Positions 1 to 9,100 of a DNA stretch of 28,059 nucleotides are shown in pieces (the stretch's first letter is position 1; each line of letters begins with the position of its first letter). The notes under the pieces were generated by a model. It was not told the DNA's origin. It saw nothing but the letters and a program-made list of their open reading frames with translations, and made no database searches. A program made the translations under genes and the position numbers. Where the stretch lies: positions 1 to 28,059 of the forward strand of contig JAVBPD010000063.1 of NCBI GenBank assembly GCA_031549885.1, in the 5' to 3' direction. Source of the DNA: WQUF01 sp031549885 (GTDB taxonomy: Bacteria > Bacillota > Clostridia > Clostridiales > Clostridiaceae).

Positions 1-603
1 TGGAGCTGTTCCTGTTTTTCTAAATGTAAAATACCTTGATGACTTGCTCTTACCATCTGAAGCTTCTATTTTTGCGATATGTTGTCCTAGTGCTATCTTT
101 TTAAATTCATCTTGTGATATAACAAATGTATATTCTTTTCCTAGTTCAACAGTATAACTATTTATAATTTTTGAATCTAACAGTTCTTTAACAGTTACAA
201 TATCTTCATTTTCATCTGATACAGTATATGAAAATGAAAAAGGCATTGGTTTATCTCCAATGTCAGTATCCTCACCTGATATTATTGGTGCGCTATTAGT
301 TATATCGAATGTATATATACGTACACTTTTTTCGCTTGCCTTGCTTGTATCTTTTGCTTCAATTTTAATTGTATGAGTACCTGCTGCTAAATTTGAAACT
401 GTATTATTACTAACAGATATCGCATTTGTTTCATCTAACACAGGAGTATATGATCTTAATAACACATCATCTAAATATTCAGTTACATTTACATTTATAC
501 TGTCCATGTCAATTACTGTATAATATATAGTAAAACCATTTGTTTTAACTCCTAAGCTTCTATCAGCATCAGAAATTGTAGGTAAAATAGGCATAATCGT
601 CAT
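1..603 (-). CDS. Tail/fibre-associated protein with Ig-like repeats (C-terminus cut by window edge)
   Basis: The frame is open from an ATG at 603 to the left edge, so only the first 201 residues are seen. They contain two similar blocks of about 90-95 residues, each starting with a P-x-I-S segment, passing through (Y/S)YTV-D and ending with a G-x-H-x-(I/A)-K-I-E-A-x-D strand pattern. This is typical of bacterial Ig-like or FN3-like beta-sandwich repeats. Such repeats are common decorations on phage tail and fibre proteins, where they may bind cell-surface carbohydrate. The gene lies 15 bases downstream of the tail fibre gene, with a GAAGG ribosome site before the ATG, so it is probably in the same late transcript. 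The exact role is unknown; a baseplate or fibre accessory is inferred from position. Confidence 0.7.
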   Translation of the reverse strand, partial: MTIMPILPTISDADRSLGVKTNGFTIYYTVIDMDSINVNVTEYLDDVLLRSYTPVLDETNAISVSNNTVSNLAAGTHTIKIEAKDTSKASEKSVRIYTFDITNSAPIISGEDTDIGDKPMPFSFSYTVSDENEDIVTVKELLDSKIINSYTVELGKEYTFVISQDEFKKIALGQHIAKIEASDGKSKSSRYFTFRKTGTAP

Positions 604-618
604 TTTATCACCTTCTTT

Positions 619-1704
619 CTATATATAAATCCTTTTAGCTTGGCTATCATAAACTCCACTTGCAAGTTTAATTTTGCTTATATCAACAAAGTTTTCTGAA
701 AATGCTTTACCTTCATAACCTATAGTTGTTACATCTCCTTCAAATTTGAAGTTTGCTAAATTACTGAAGTTTTCAGTAAATAACTCTTCTTCATATCCAA
801 TAAATGATATATCTCCATCTATATCAAAATCTAAAAGATCAACGAAATTTTCAACAAGCATGTTTTTATATCCATATGGAACTTTATCTGTTAAAAATGC
901 TATTTCAATTGCAAATGTTTCATCATTTTTTCTCAATCTCTCATTTACTAATTTAATTTCATTCATTTCTCTTAATAAATCAGAGTTTCCTAGTATTTGT
1001 TCAAGATTTCTTTTTAACGCATCTGCTTCTTCTAGTTGAACTCTTAACCTATTTTCAATACTTGAAACAACATCTTCTAATTGGTTTGTATATCTCTCTT
1101 CATACTGTTCAAAAAAACCTTTTAAATCATTATTTACAGTGCTGAAATTCCTATTTATGGCTTCAACTTGAGTGTTAAAATTTGATTGAAAATTTCCTAA
1201 ATAATTATGAAATTCATCATAGTCTACAACAATTTTTTTGATTTCTACTTTAACATTATCTGCATTTCCTATACTGGTTATCAAATCCCATTTAATTGTA
1301 GCAATTTCATATCCTGAATAAATTGGTAAACAAGTAGGTACTTTTACAAAACTATACGCATATAAAATTTCTCCTTCATGAGGATCTCTCACAAAAATAC
1401 CTATTTCACTTATAAATACTGCTTGTTCTCTTCCCTCGTTAGTTAGTTCTGCCGTTAGTGTTGATGTTCCATTGCTGTTATTTTTATTTTGCACTACTGT
1501 TGTGTCACATGTGTAATGTATTAAATCATTTAGCTCATTAATATTAACATCTTCAAAATTTATTTCTCCATCCCCTACTGAAACTCTTGTGACTTCAAGG
1601 ACTGAGCCAGTCTGAAGTTTACTTAGCAAAGTAACTCCTTTATCTGTCAGTACAAATCTTTCAAAATCTCTAACTTGAGTTAATGACGATTCTTCTGTAG
1701 CCAT
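619..1704 (-). CDS. Tail fibre / tail-collar-like protein
   Basis: 361 residues, with a strong AAGGAGGT ribosome site before the ATG. The N-terminal region (about 15-160) resembles phage tail fibre or collar N-termini: a TDKG-x-x-LL-x-K-x-x-x-G segment near residues 20-32, then a beta-rich part containing EIGIFVRDP. This fold usually anchors the fibre to the baseplate. Residues about 170-265 are polar and coiled-coil-like. The last about 78 residues are three tandem 26-residue repeats sharing ENF-x-(D/N/S)-x-x-x-(F/I) and IGYE (see separate repeat entry). The gene sits directly after the baseplate genes, as expected for a fibre. Host-range function is inferred from position and architecture; the receptor cannot be read from sequence. 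Confidence 0.7.
   Translation of the reverse strand: MATEESSLTQVRDFERFVLTDKGVTLLSKLQTGSVLEVTRVSVGDGEINFEDVNINELNDLIHYTCDTTVVQNKNNSNGTSTLTAELTNEGREQAVFISEIGIFVRDPHEGEILYAYSFVKVPTCLPIYSGYEIATIKWDLITSIGNADNVKVEIKKIVVDYDEFHNYLGNFQSNFNTQVEAINRNFSTVNNDLKGFFEQYEERYTNQLEDVVSSIENRLRVQLEEADALKRNLEQILGNSDLLREMNEIKLVNERLRKNDETFAIEIAFLTDKVPYGYKNMLVENFVDLLDFDIDGDISFIGYEEELFTENFSNLANFKFEGDVTTIGYEGKAFSENFVDISKIKLASGVYDSQAKRIYI
622..855 (-). repeat. Three 26-residue tandem repeats in the tail fibre C-terminus
   Basis: Residues about 284-361 of the fibre are three in-phase 26-residue units. They begin VENFVDLLDF, TENFSNLANF and SENFVDISKI; the first two also share GD(I/V)xxIGYE, and the last unit diverges after its first half. 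The DNA copies are recognisably related but not identical. The units may form the exposed receptor-facing tip; that is inference. Confidence 0.75.
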
Positions 1705-1720
1705 GTTTTAACCTCCTTTT

Positions 1721-2608
1721 TCATTGCATTATAATAACAAAACATTGAGTCATTTTTATAAAACCTTCACAAAAACAACCTGTTTTAAATTGTTTTTTAG
1801 TATCCATCTTTGTATGAATTACTCTTTTTTGATCAATTGAATTGATACTCACTGTATAGTACAAATTAGAGCTAACTTTAAATTCCTTGTTTGCATCTAT
1901 ACCAATACTTCTTTTCTGAACTAAACTTCCTAAACTTCTTAAAATTCCATAAAAATTATTATGCTTTATTTTTTCTTGCTTATTAAGATTTGTTCTTATG
2001 ATTCTCTTTTGCATAGAAGATAAGTTTGTTCCATAGAAAATGTTCATCTTTGATGTGATGTCTTTATCAAAAGTAAATCTATTGCTTCTTTTTTGAATTC
2101 TATTATTGATAATTCCATAATAAGTTTTCGATTGATTCAGTATTTTCACAGTCATTAATAATCCCAAATGAGCTGGTCTTCGTATATATAAAAAATCATA
2201 AAATTCATTTATGCAATTATATTGCAATATTTCTAAGCCATTAAAATTAAGCAATATATTTGATGGGGTAAATGATACTTCAATATCTTTATTTATTAAA
2301 AAATCGCAAACTTGTTTTATAAGTGTTGCATTAAATTTTTTAAACCCTTTAAATCTAAATAAAATATACTTTTTTCTTTCATCAAGTGTTTTGTTAGATC
2401 CATCAAAACCAAAAAATTGTTCAATACCATAAATTTTCTTTTCACTTGCTGTTAGAATAAAACCATCATCAACAAAAATATTAATTAAATCTTGGGATGA
2501 ATCTAGTAACCCTGCTCCAGATCTCAGAATCTCTCGCATTTCTAAAAAATCTTTCCAAAACGTAGGCTGATATGACTGCATTATTTCATAATATTGTTCC
2601 TGTTTCAT
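1721..2608 (-). CDS. Baseplate/tail protein, DUF2313 (YmfQ, Mu gp48-like) family, extended C-terminus
   Basis: 295 residues; the ATG overlaps the end of the baseplate J gene by four bases, with AAGGGG upstream. Residues 1-150 fit the DUF2313/YmfQ pattern: an aromatic N-terminus, a region around residues 20-45 with REILRSGAGLLDSSQ, and an (F/Y)RFKG-x-x-x-x-NATLI helix. In PBSX-type phages this gene follows the baseplate J gene and acts at the baseplate-fibre junction. The C-terminal half carries four copies of a motif reading (Y/F)Y(G/T)...QKR, starting near residues 163, 191, 219 and 250, a spacing of about 28-31. The usual family member is near 190 residues, so about 100 residues are extra. 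The protein ends with a cysteine-containing segment (GCFCEGF). Confidence 0.7.
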   Translation of the reverse strand: MKQEQYYEIMQSYQPTFWKDFLEMREILRSGAGLLDSSQDLINIFVDDGFILTASEKKIYGIEQFFGFDGSNKTLDERKKYILFRFKGFKKFNATLIKQVCDFLINKDIEVSFTPSNILLNFNGLEILQYNCINEFYDFLYIRRPAHLGLLMTVKILNQSKTYYGIINNRIQKRSNRFTFDKDITSKMNIFYGTNLSSMQKRIIRTNLNKQEKIKHNNFYGILRSLGSLVQKRSIGIDANKEFKVSSNLYYTVSINSIDQKRVIHTKMDTKKQFKTGCFCEGFIKMTQCFVIIMQ

Positions 2609-3690
2609 TTATATCCCCTTGTTTTTTCTATTATTGTCAATTCACCCATAATTGGTACCGATTCATTGTTTAAATATATATTATTAGATACTCCATTAAT
2701 TTTGAGATCACCATAATCAATAGTTTCATTTGTTTCTAAAATAAGCGCTCCAATCCTTGATATCCTTACAACATTTTCTTGAAAACTAATTTTTTTAAAA
2801 TATTGATCTATTTCGTATTCAATATCTTGTTTTACTTTTATTAAGCTATAATCTGTCTTTCTTATTAAAGTAAAACTTATGTCTATTTTTATGAAAGTAG
2901 CAGCAATTACAGTTACAAACGCTCCACAAGGGGCGACACCCTCGCCTAACCCTTGTATTCCTGGATCTAAATAATCTTGAAATTCTTCAACAAGCTTATT
3001 ACTTGCAGGTTCACCTAATTTATCTATAATTACAACTTTAACTGTATTAGGTCCATTCCATAGCGGAAATACCTTGACTCCACCAATACCCGGATATTCT
3101 TTAGACCATTTTTCATATTGAAATTTATTTCCATCTAAAGCAGGTTTAGTGATTTTTTCATATATTCTTTGTCTTAAACTTTCATCTGTTTCAACTTCAT
3201 AACCTGGTATAATTATTTCACTCAAAATACATTTTTGTAAATCTTGATAATTATTTAACGGAACTAATAATGAATTAATTTCAGTTTTATTTCCAATTTC
3301 ACCTGCGGTTTCACATATCACATAATAAGAATTATCTGAAATATCTATATCAAATGTCCAATACAAGTTATCATCAGAAAAAAATCTAGACCCTATTGAT
3401 GGAACTATTCCAGTTATTCTTACATATCTCTTACATTTACCAGCAGGAAATCTTGTAAGCCCAAATGGAGCTTGTGCGGCCAAAAGATCTAAATATTCAT
3501 TATAGGAAGTTCTATAATCAAAACGATCATAAGAGATACTTAGATCGTAATACAATTTTGCAAGTACAATAGAAAAAGGAGCTAATGCGTCATATAACAC
3601 TGCTCCTTGCCTTTTATCAACATTTATATCTGCTTCTTCAAGCATTATTTTTAATAATTCATCAGGTGTTTTGTCTAAATATTCGTACAT
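2605..3690 (-). CDS. xkdT: Baseplate J-like protein (XkdT family)
   Basis: 361 residues, the usual length for XkdT/gpJ-type baseplate wedge proteins. The N-terminus (YLDKTPDELLKIML, then KRQGAVLYDALAP) is the typical start, where an early helix is followed by a G-x-(V/I)-x-(Y/R)-x-A-x-(A/S)-P pattern. The central part contains ETDESLRQRIYEKITKPALDGN (residues about 188-209), a hallmark of the family, followed by GIGGVKVFPLWNGPNTVKVV. The protein forms the baseplate periphery that attaches to the DUF2634/gp25-like protein encoded just upstream. It overlaps the next gene by four bases, suggesting translational coupling. AAGGTGATA precedes the ATG. Nothing is truncated. Confidence 0.93.
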   Translation of the reverse strand: MYEYLDKTPDELLKIMLEEADINVDKRQGAVLYDALAPFSIVLAKLYYDLSISYDRFDYRTSYNEYLDLLAAQAPFGLTRFPAGKCKRYVRITGIVPSIGSRFFSDDNLYWTFDIDISDNSYYVICETAGEIGNKTEINSLLVPLNNYQDLQKCILSEIIIPGYEVETDESLRQRIYEKITKPALDGNKFQYEKWSKEYPGIGGVKVFPLWNGPNTVKVVIIDKLGEPASNKLVEEFQDYLDPGIQGLGEGVAPCGAFVTVIAATFIKIDISFTLIRKTDYSLIKVKQDIEYEIDQYFKKISFQENVVRISRIGALILETNETIDYGDLKINGVSNNIYLNNESVPIMGELTIIEKTRGYK

Positions 3691-3724
3691 ACTATCACCT
3701 TATTACATTTTTAAATCTTAAAAA

Positions 3725-4153
3725 TTATATTACATTTCTAAATTCTAAAGGTCCTGTTGTCTCAATTCCAATAGTTCCAAATATTGTTCTAACATGAAAA
3801 TAAATATATAAATAATCGTGATTCATATCAAATGAAAAATCATAAACTTCTTCAATTCTTGGATCATATATTAAACAATCTGTTATAATTCTTGGAAGCT
3901 CTGCAATAATTAAGTCATTAGTTGTATTATCGTTATATACAGTAACATACATCTCACTGCCATACTGAGCGTCATATATAATAAATTTAAATCTTTGAGT
4001 AATTAATGCTTTTCTAACAAATTGATCGATTGCCTCAAGTCCATCAATTCTGCCAATTATCCTGCCCTTATCAAAGTCCATGTAATATGTAAGATTAGGC
4101 TGTAAGTCTTCTTCTATTATTTCTATGATATCAATCTCTTTCTCTAAAGACAT
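3725..4153 (-). CDS. xkdS: Baseplate protein XkdS-like (DUF2634, gp25/W-like)
   Basis: 142 residues. The sequence has the gp25/DUF2634 layout: an N-terminal lead, a Y-x-x-D-F-x-x-G-R-I-x-G-x-x-D-G-L-E-A segment at about residues 23-42, then AIDQFVRKAL and a YGSEMY motif. Members of this family sit at the core of the contractile baseplate and nucleate sheath assembly. Its position between the DUF2577 gene and the baseplate J gene is exactly the XkdR-XkdS-XkdT order. The ATG follows the upstream stop codon with no gap, and GGAGATGAG inside the upstream gene's end can serve as its ribosome site. Confidence 0.88.
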   Translation of the reverse strand: MSLEKEIDIIEIIEEDLQPNLTYYMDFDKGRIIGRIDGLEAIDQFVRKALITQRFKFIIYDAQYGSEMYVTVYNDNTTNDLIIAELPRIITDCLIYDPRIEEVYDFSFDMNHDYLYIYFHVRTIFGTIGIETTGPLEFRNVI

Positions 4154-4459
4154 CTACTCATCTCCATCTTCATCATCTTCATCTTTGTTTCCAATTATCA
4201 TATACCTTTTGTCATGTCTAATTAGGTATACAATATCATCTACTTCTAAATCATATTCAATTTCTGACTTTCCACCATCTATCTTTACTTTCATCTTCGG
4301 TACAATAATATCTGTTTTATATAAAGTCATTTCCGCTTCAAATACATCTATTTCTAGTTTAGGTTTTTCTTTAGTTACTTTTCCAGTATAAATCCCTGAA
4401 TTATTGCTATTTTTAATCATATCATTTATTACTGACTTAACGCTTGAATATTGTTTCAT
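4154..4459 (-). CDS. xkdR: Baseplate protein XkdR-like (DUF2577)
   Basis: 101 residues, with AGAGGAATTAAA before the ATG. The pattern is that of the DUF2577/XkdR family: a short N-terminal helix, a GTVTKEKP-like segment (here YTGKVTKEKPKLEIDV), then beta strands ending in DDIVYLIRHDKRYMIIG, and a very acidic tail (DEDDEDGDE). In PBSX-type tails this small beta-rich protein lies between the hub (XkdQ) and gp25-like (XkdS) genes. It is thought to be a spike or hub-associated component. The exact role in the particle is inferred from synteny. Confidence 0.82.
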   Translation of the reverse strand: MKQYSSVKSVINDMIKNSNNSGIYTGKVTKEKPKLEIDVFEAEMTLYKTDIIVPKMKVKIDGGKSEIEYDLEVDDIVYLIRHDKRYMIIGNKDEDDEDGDE

Positions 4460-4480
4460 TTTAATTCCTCTTTTAATATT

Positions 4481-5464
4481 CTAAAAGTCATCAGTTTTTG
4501 TTAAATTTAATTGCATCTCATGATAATTATCTTTAAACGTATGACTATCACTGTCCACATAATAACTTCCTTTTATTTTTAGTGAATCAATAGTTAATAT
4601 AATTGCATCTCCAGATCGTATAATTGATTCTCCTACAGCAGTTAAGGACTTTATCATTTCTTGAGGTTTATTCTCATCTAAAACTTTTTTATTTCTTTCT
4701 TTAATTTGAGCTTTGCATAAATCACTGCTAACTTCATCTATGTCTTGTAAGATTCCAAATTTACTTTCAAGACTAGAATTTTGACTAAATGCAACAACAT
4801 CCCCTTCAGCATTAATGCTTTTAACTCGAGTTACAAGCTTTTCTAAGTTTTTTTCATATTGATAATCCACTAAATTTATTTTCTCTGTTATTGCAAAAGT
4901 TTTAATAGATTCTTTTCTATTTATAAGATTAACTTTTCCTTTGTCACTATATATATAAAACTTTTTACCCGTTGCTTTGTATGTTATGCTTATAGCGTCA
5001 GCCATAACATCCCATATTGTTGTTTTGGGTTTTGGAAGCGATGGTATTATATATCCTGTATCGCTAACTTTTCCTGATTGAATTCCAAATTGACTGCATA
5101 ATTTCTTAAAAATCTCTGATGCTGTCTTTTTTTCAAAATTAAAACTATCTTTGTTGTTAGCAAGATAAAACATGTTATCATAAGCTTTAACTGGAAGATG
5201 TTTTGCTTTTGTATGTGATTGCACAAAAAAAGTACCTCTAAATAGTTCCTCTCCATCCCATCTAAAAATGCATTGATTACCTTGAAATATATCAATTGGC
5301 ACTTTATCATGTCCAGACTCATCATTTGCATCCACAAGTGTTGCTTCTAATGATCTTGGTGGTGTTCCTTTTGAACCACTTATAGTTGTGCTTTCAACAA
5401 AATTGGTGATATCAAATGTTCCTCCACCACCTATAAGTATTAATTGTTGTCGTGGCTTTGACAT
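4481..5464 (-). CDS. xkdQ: Baseplate hub protein XkdQ-like (phage late control gene D / gp27-like)
   Basis: 327 residues, close to the usual size for XkdQ/YqbQ. The N-terminal half has a beta-barrel pattern with GSKGTPPRSLEATLVDA near residues 30-46 and an (I/V)FRWDG-x-E-x-FRGTFF segment. The middle has KTASEIFKKLCSQFGI, the family's conserved helix, and KPKTTIWDVMADAISITYKATGKKFYI. The protein forms the trimeric tail hub that the tape measure and spike attach to. It follows the LysM gene and precedes XkdR, as in PBSX. AAGGTGATT precedes the ATG. Confidence 0.9.
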   Translation of the reverse strand: MSKPRQQLILIGGGGTFDITNFVESTTISGSKGTPPRSLEATLVDANDESGHDKVPIDIFQGNQCIFRWDGEELFRGTFFVQSHTKAKHLPVKAYDNMFYLANNKDSFNFEKKTASEIFKKLCSQFGIQSGKVSDTGYIIPSLPKPKTTIWDVMADAISITYKATGKKFYIYSDKGKVNLINRKESIKTFAITEKINLVDYQYEKNLEKLVTRVKSINAEGDVVAFSQNSSLESKFGILQDIDEVSSDLCKAQIKERNKKVLDENKPQEMIKSLTAVGESIIRSGDAIILTIDSLKIKGSYYVDSDSHTFKDNYHEMQLNLTKTDDF

Positions 5465-5468
5465 ATAA

Positions 5469-5684
5469 TCACCTTACTTTTAATGTTTTAAAATCATTCG
5501 CATTATCAGGATTAGGTCCAATTTTTCTTGAATTTAAATTATAGACATCTAACCAAGAATTAAGACCATTTTTTTTTGCTATTGTAACTAAGTCATCTCC
5601 ATATTGAAGTGTATAAATGCTATTTAATATTCTATTGTCAATTCTTTTTATTTCCGGATTAATTATTGCTTTTGTTTTCCCCAT
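5469..5684 (-). CDS. Small LysM-domain tail protein (second half of a split XkdP)
   Basis: 71 residues, with AGAGGTATAAAAA before the ATG. Residues about 22-65 form one LysM-like unit: YTLQYGDDLVTIAKKNGLNSW followed by LDVYNLNSRKIGPNPDN. LysM domains bind N-acetylglucosamine-containing glycan, and in phage tails they are usual at the C-terminus of XkdP/gp53-type proteins. Here the LysM unit is a free-standing gene, separated by 21 bases from the gene encoding the N-terminal part. The start has its own ribosome site, so the split looks genuine rather than a sequencing frameshift. The protein likely sits at the hub, linking tape measure, baseplate and cell wall. Confidence 0.85.
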   Translation of the reverse strand: MGKTKAIINPEIKRIDNRILNSIYTLQYGDDLVTIAKKNGLNSWLDVYNLNSRKIGPNPDNANDFKTLKVR

Positions 5685-5705
5685 TTTTTATACCTCTGTA
5701 TAAAT

Positions 5706-6149
5706 CTATATAAATGAAATATTTCTCATTTTTATCGCTCTGAATTCTTTTAATTCTATTGAATAATAAAGAGTTCCAACATCTCCACCCTTTTCCCAGT
5801 ATTCAAAATTTTCTATTGTACAAAAAAAATTTACATCGCTTGATGTAATTATGATGTGACATGGTTTTAATTGCTCTGCTGATTTCCATTGCCTTATTTT
5901 TTTTACATATGTTGAAGGAGGTATTACACCCACTTCGCAACCTTTAAAATAAGTTGAAGGAAAAAATGATGAAAATGACACATAAAAAGCAGGTCTGTTT
6001 TGCAGAACCGTTGTTTCTCCTAGACCTGCCACATCAACACTTTCATCATTGTTTCCAATTTTCACATGATATTCATCAGGAAGTACTGGTATCCTGATTT
6101 TATCAGCTTCATTATTCCATGTGAGCCAAAATTGATATTTTGAAGCCAT
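5706..6149 (-). CDS. xkdP: XkdP N-terminal-domain-like tail protein
   Basis: 147 residues from the ATG at 6149, chosen because GAGGT lies nine bases upstream; an in-frame GTG 15 bases further upstream has no such site. The protein has W-L-T-x-N-N-E-x-x-x-I-x-(I/L)-P-V-L-P near residues 8-24, then a VAGLGETTVLQ segment, then a P-A-F-Y-V-S-F-S-S-F-F-P signature, all as in the N-terminal domain of XkdP. An IENFEYWEKGGDVGTLYYSIELKEF block closes the domain. In PBSX the same polypeptide continues into a LysM domain; here that domain is encoded by the next gene. The domain is expected at the tail tip next to XkdQ. Confidence 0.85.
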   Translation of the reverse strand: MASKYQFWLTWNNEADKIRIPVLPDEYHVKIGNNDESVDVAGLGETTVLQNRPAFYVSFSSFFPSTYFKGCEVGVIPPSTYVKKIRQWKSAEQLKPCHIIITSSDVNFFCTIENFEYWEKGGDVGTLYYSIELKEFRAIKMRNISFI

Positions 6150-6169
6150 GATAATCAACCTCACTTGTT

Positions 6170-9100
6170 TTAAAACTCATAGTGCCCATCTCCATGCTCG
6201 CTCACTTCTTGACTTAGCATGTTAATTAGAACTGGTTTTATTTCATTTTGAATTATCTTAATAACATCATTTTTATTTGTAGTTGAATCTATTTTTATTA
6301 ATCCTTTACCATTAATCGTTAATGTTATCTCTTTTTTAGTTGCAGTTTGTTTGTTTTGTTGTGGGTTATTATTTATGTTAGCACCAACACTTCTACTTAC
6401 TGGAGCAATAGCTTCTACTCGTTCTTTTGCATTTATATTTATGTCTCTTGCTTGATTAGTTGACCCCACTTGTTTTACATTGATATCTGAAGCCTTTTTT
6501 ATATTATTATCTAAGCTAGAAACATTAGTTTGTATATCTGGTAGTTTAGATTCTAAAGCATTTGGCTTAAGCGCAGAAGGTTGTGTTAGTTGTTCTTTTA
6601 AGTTTGTATCTTTAAATATATCTTTAAATATATTTTTTATTTCTGACACTTTATCTTTTAAACTTTCAACTATTTTATCAACGAAACTAGTTGCCAACTC
6701 TGAAATACTATCTTTACTTATTTGATTCTTTAAATTATTCTTTATGTTAGCAGTTTCTACTTTAACTGGATTTTTGGATACTACAGGATTTATATTTGCA
6801 TCTATTTTAATCTGTTCTTTTGGTATTACAGGGCTCATATTTCCAAGAATCTTAACTGGGTCTTTTGGCTCAATAGGCTTTATATTTGTATTTATTTTAA
6901 CTGGATCTTTTTTATCTATATGTTTCACATCTGAAACTACCTTAATTGAATCTTTTATTTCTATTGGGTTTGTATCCGCAAGTGTTTTAACTGGATCTTT
7001 TAAAGCTATCTTAATTGGGTCTTTTAAAGCTATCTTAATTGGGTCTTTTGGAGCTATCTTAATTGGGTCTTTTGGAGCTATATTATTTGCTATTTTATTC
7101 TCTTTTTTAACTATATCAATATTTGTTTTAATATCAGGTATTTTTGTTGCTTCCAATAGAGTGTCTTTTATTTCAGGCACTTTACTTTTAGCTGCTTCAT
7201 GTACTGTTTGCATAGAGTTTGATATTGCCTTAGCACTTGAATTCACACTTTCATTAACATGGCTAAGCATTGAATGAAAAACGCCTTTTGTATTTTCGCC
7301 AGTTGACTTAAACACTCTTGAAACATTATTCATAAGTTCATGAACCGTTTGCCCAACTAAAGGACTATGTTGTGATATACCATCTATAAAGCCTTTTATC
7401 ATATTTCCACCCCAGATGGTGATAAATCTTCCTTCACCTTCTTTGGCAGGGGAATTAAATCCTAGATGATTTCTTATATTTCCCATAACTCCTTGAACGG
7501 CATCTCCGATAGCTCCAATTTTTGATTTAATACCATCTATAAATCCACCTATCATATTTGCTCCCCATTGCATCATCTCACTAGGTAGATTTTTGATAAA
7601 TGCTATTGCATTATCAATCCCTGATCTAATAACTCCACCCATTGTAGAAATAGCATTTGAAGCTCCATCTTTCATGGCATTGAACATGTTTGTTCCTAAT
7701 GCACCCAGTTTTGCTGGAAGTTGCTGAAGCCAATTTAACACTTCTGTGAATTTATTTACAATTCCATCCTTTATTTCAGCAACTTTTTGAATCGCTAAAT
7801 TTTTTATCTGCACAAAAGAGTTAACTATGTTATCTTTTATTTCAGCAACTTTTTGAACTATTGAATTTTTCATAGTAGTAAAGGTATTAATTGCAGAATC
7901 TTTTATTTCATTAATTTTCTTTGGTATTTCGTTTCTTAGTGCCATGAATGAATTTATAGTGCTATTTTTCATTTCATTTGTTTTATTTACAGTATCATTT
8001 TTCATACTGTTAAAACTATTTACAAGATTATTTTTTATTTCACTAACCTTGCTTATAGCACCATCTTTCATGTTGCTAAAGCCATTTACAAGATTACTTT
8101 TTATTTCATTAACTTTACTTAAAGCACCATCTTTTATACTGCTAAATGTATTTATAACATTATTTTTTAGCTCATTAATTTTTTTAGGTGCTTCATCTTT
8201 TATAGTATTAAATCCATTAACAATTCCATTTTTTACTTCGCCAATTTTATCTACTAAGGCACTTTTTAGATTTGTAAAAACACTAATAATTTTTTCTTTA
8301 GCAGAATTAAATATATTAACCCATACATTGATTCCTGCAGATATGATTTCTCTAACAAGATCAATAGCACCTTTTACTATACTTTTTATAGATTCAAAAA
8401 TGCTTCTAAAACTTTGTGCAATTTTATTTAAAATTTGACTTGCATCTGAACCAATTTTGTTGAAATTACCTGTGAAAACATCTAATATTAAAAGAATTCC
8501 ACCTAAAACAATCGTCTTGATTATTTCAAAACCTTGTTTAAATATATTTTTCACATTATCAATAACTGTTTTAATAAATTTCCCTACAAAATCAAACTTA
8601 TCTTTAACAACATCTATAATTGATGTAATAACACCAAAAACAGTGGTTTTAACATTATTAAAGCCATCATTTAATGCTTTGCCTGCTGAATTAACACCTT
8701 CTGTAATATTAGTTTTAAGTGTTCCAATCCCTGATTTTGCATTATTTCCTAGATTTTGAAATGTATTTTTGGCACTATTACTTAGGTTATCAAAAATATT
8801 TTTAGCATTGTTTCCTAAATCTTGAAATGTATTTTTAACATTGTTCCCCAAATTTTGAAATGTATTTTTAGCATTATTACCTAATAATTCAAAATACTTT
8901 CCTACTCCTGATATGAACCTTCCTGCATTCTCAGGAAGTGAAGTAAATGTATTTATCACATTATCTTTTACTTTATTAAAGTTTTCACCTATACCAGAAC
9001 CAAATTTTCCAATGTTATCTTTTATTGAATTAAATGCATTGCCAATATTGTCTTTAATTCTATGAAAATTATCTCCAATACCTGATACAAAACCTTTTAT

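Noticed and set aside
6996..7091. Short regularly spaced repeats resembling a CRISPR
   Set aside because: Units are contiguous with no unique spacers, and all keep the tape measure reading frame.
6744..7277. Plus-strand frame of 177 codons with repeated IGSFGAILIGSF segments
   Set aside because: It is the antisense shadow of the KDPIKI-type repeats in the tape measure gene; no ribosome site or independent context supports it.
7944..8438. Plus-strand hydrophobic frame of 164 codons, looking like a membrane protein
   Set aside because: Hydrophobic strings here come from reading antisense of lysine- and asparagine-rich helical repeats; it lies fully inside the tape measure gene.
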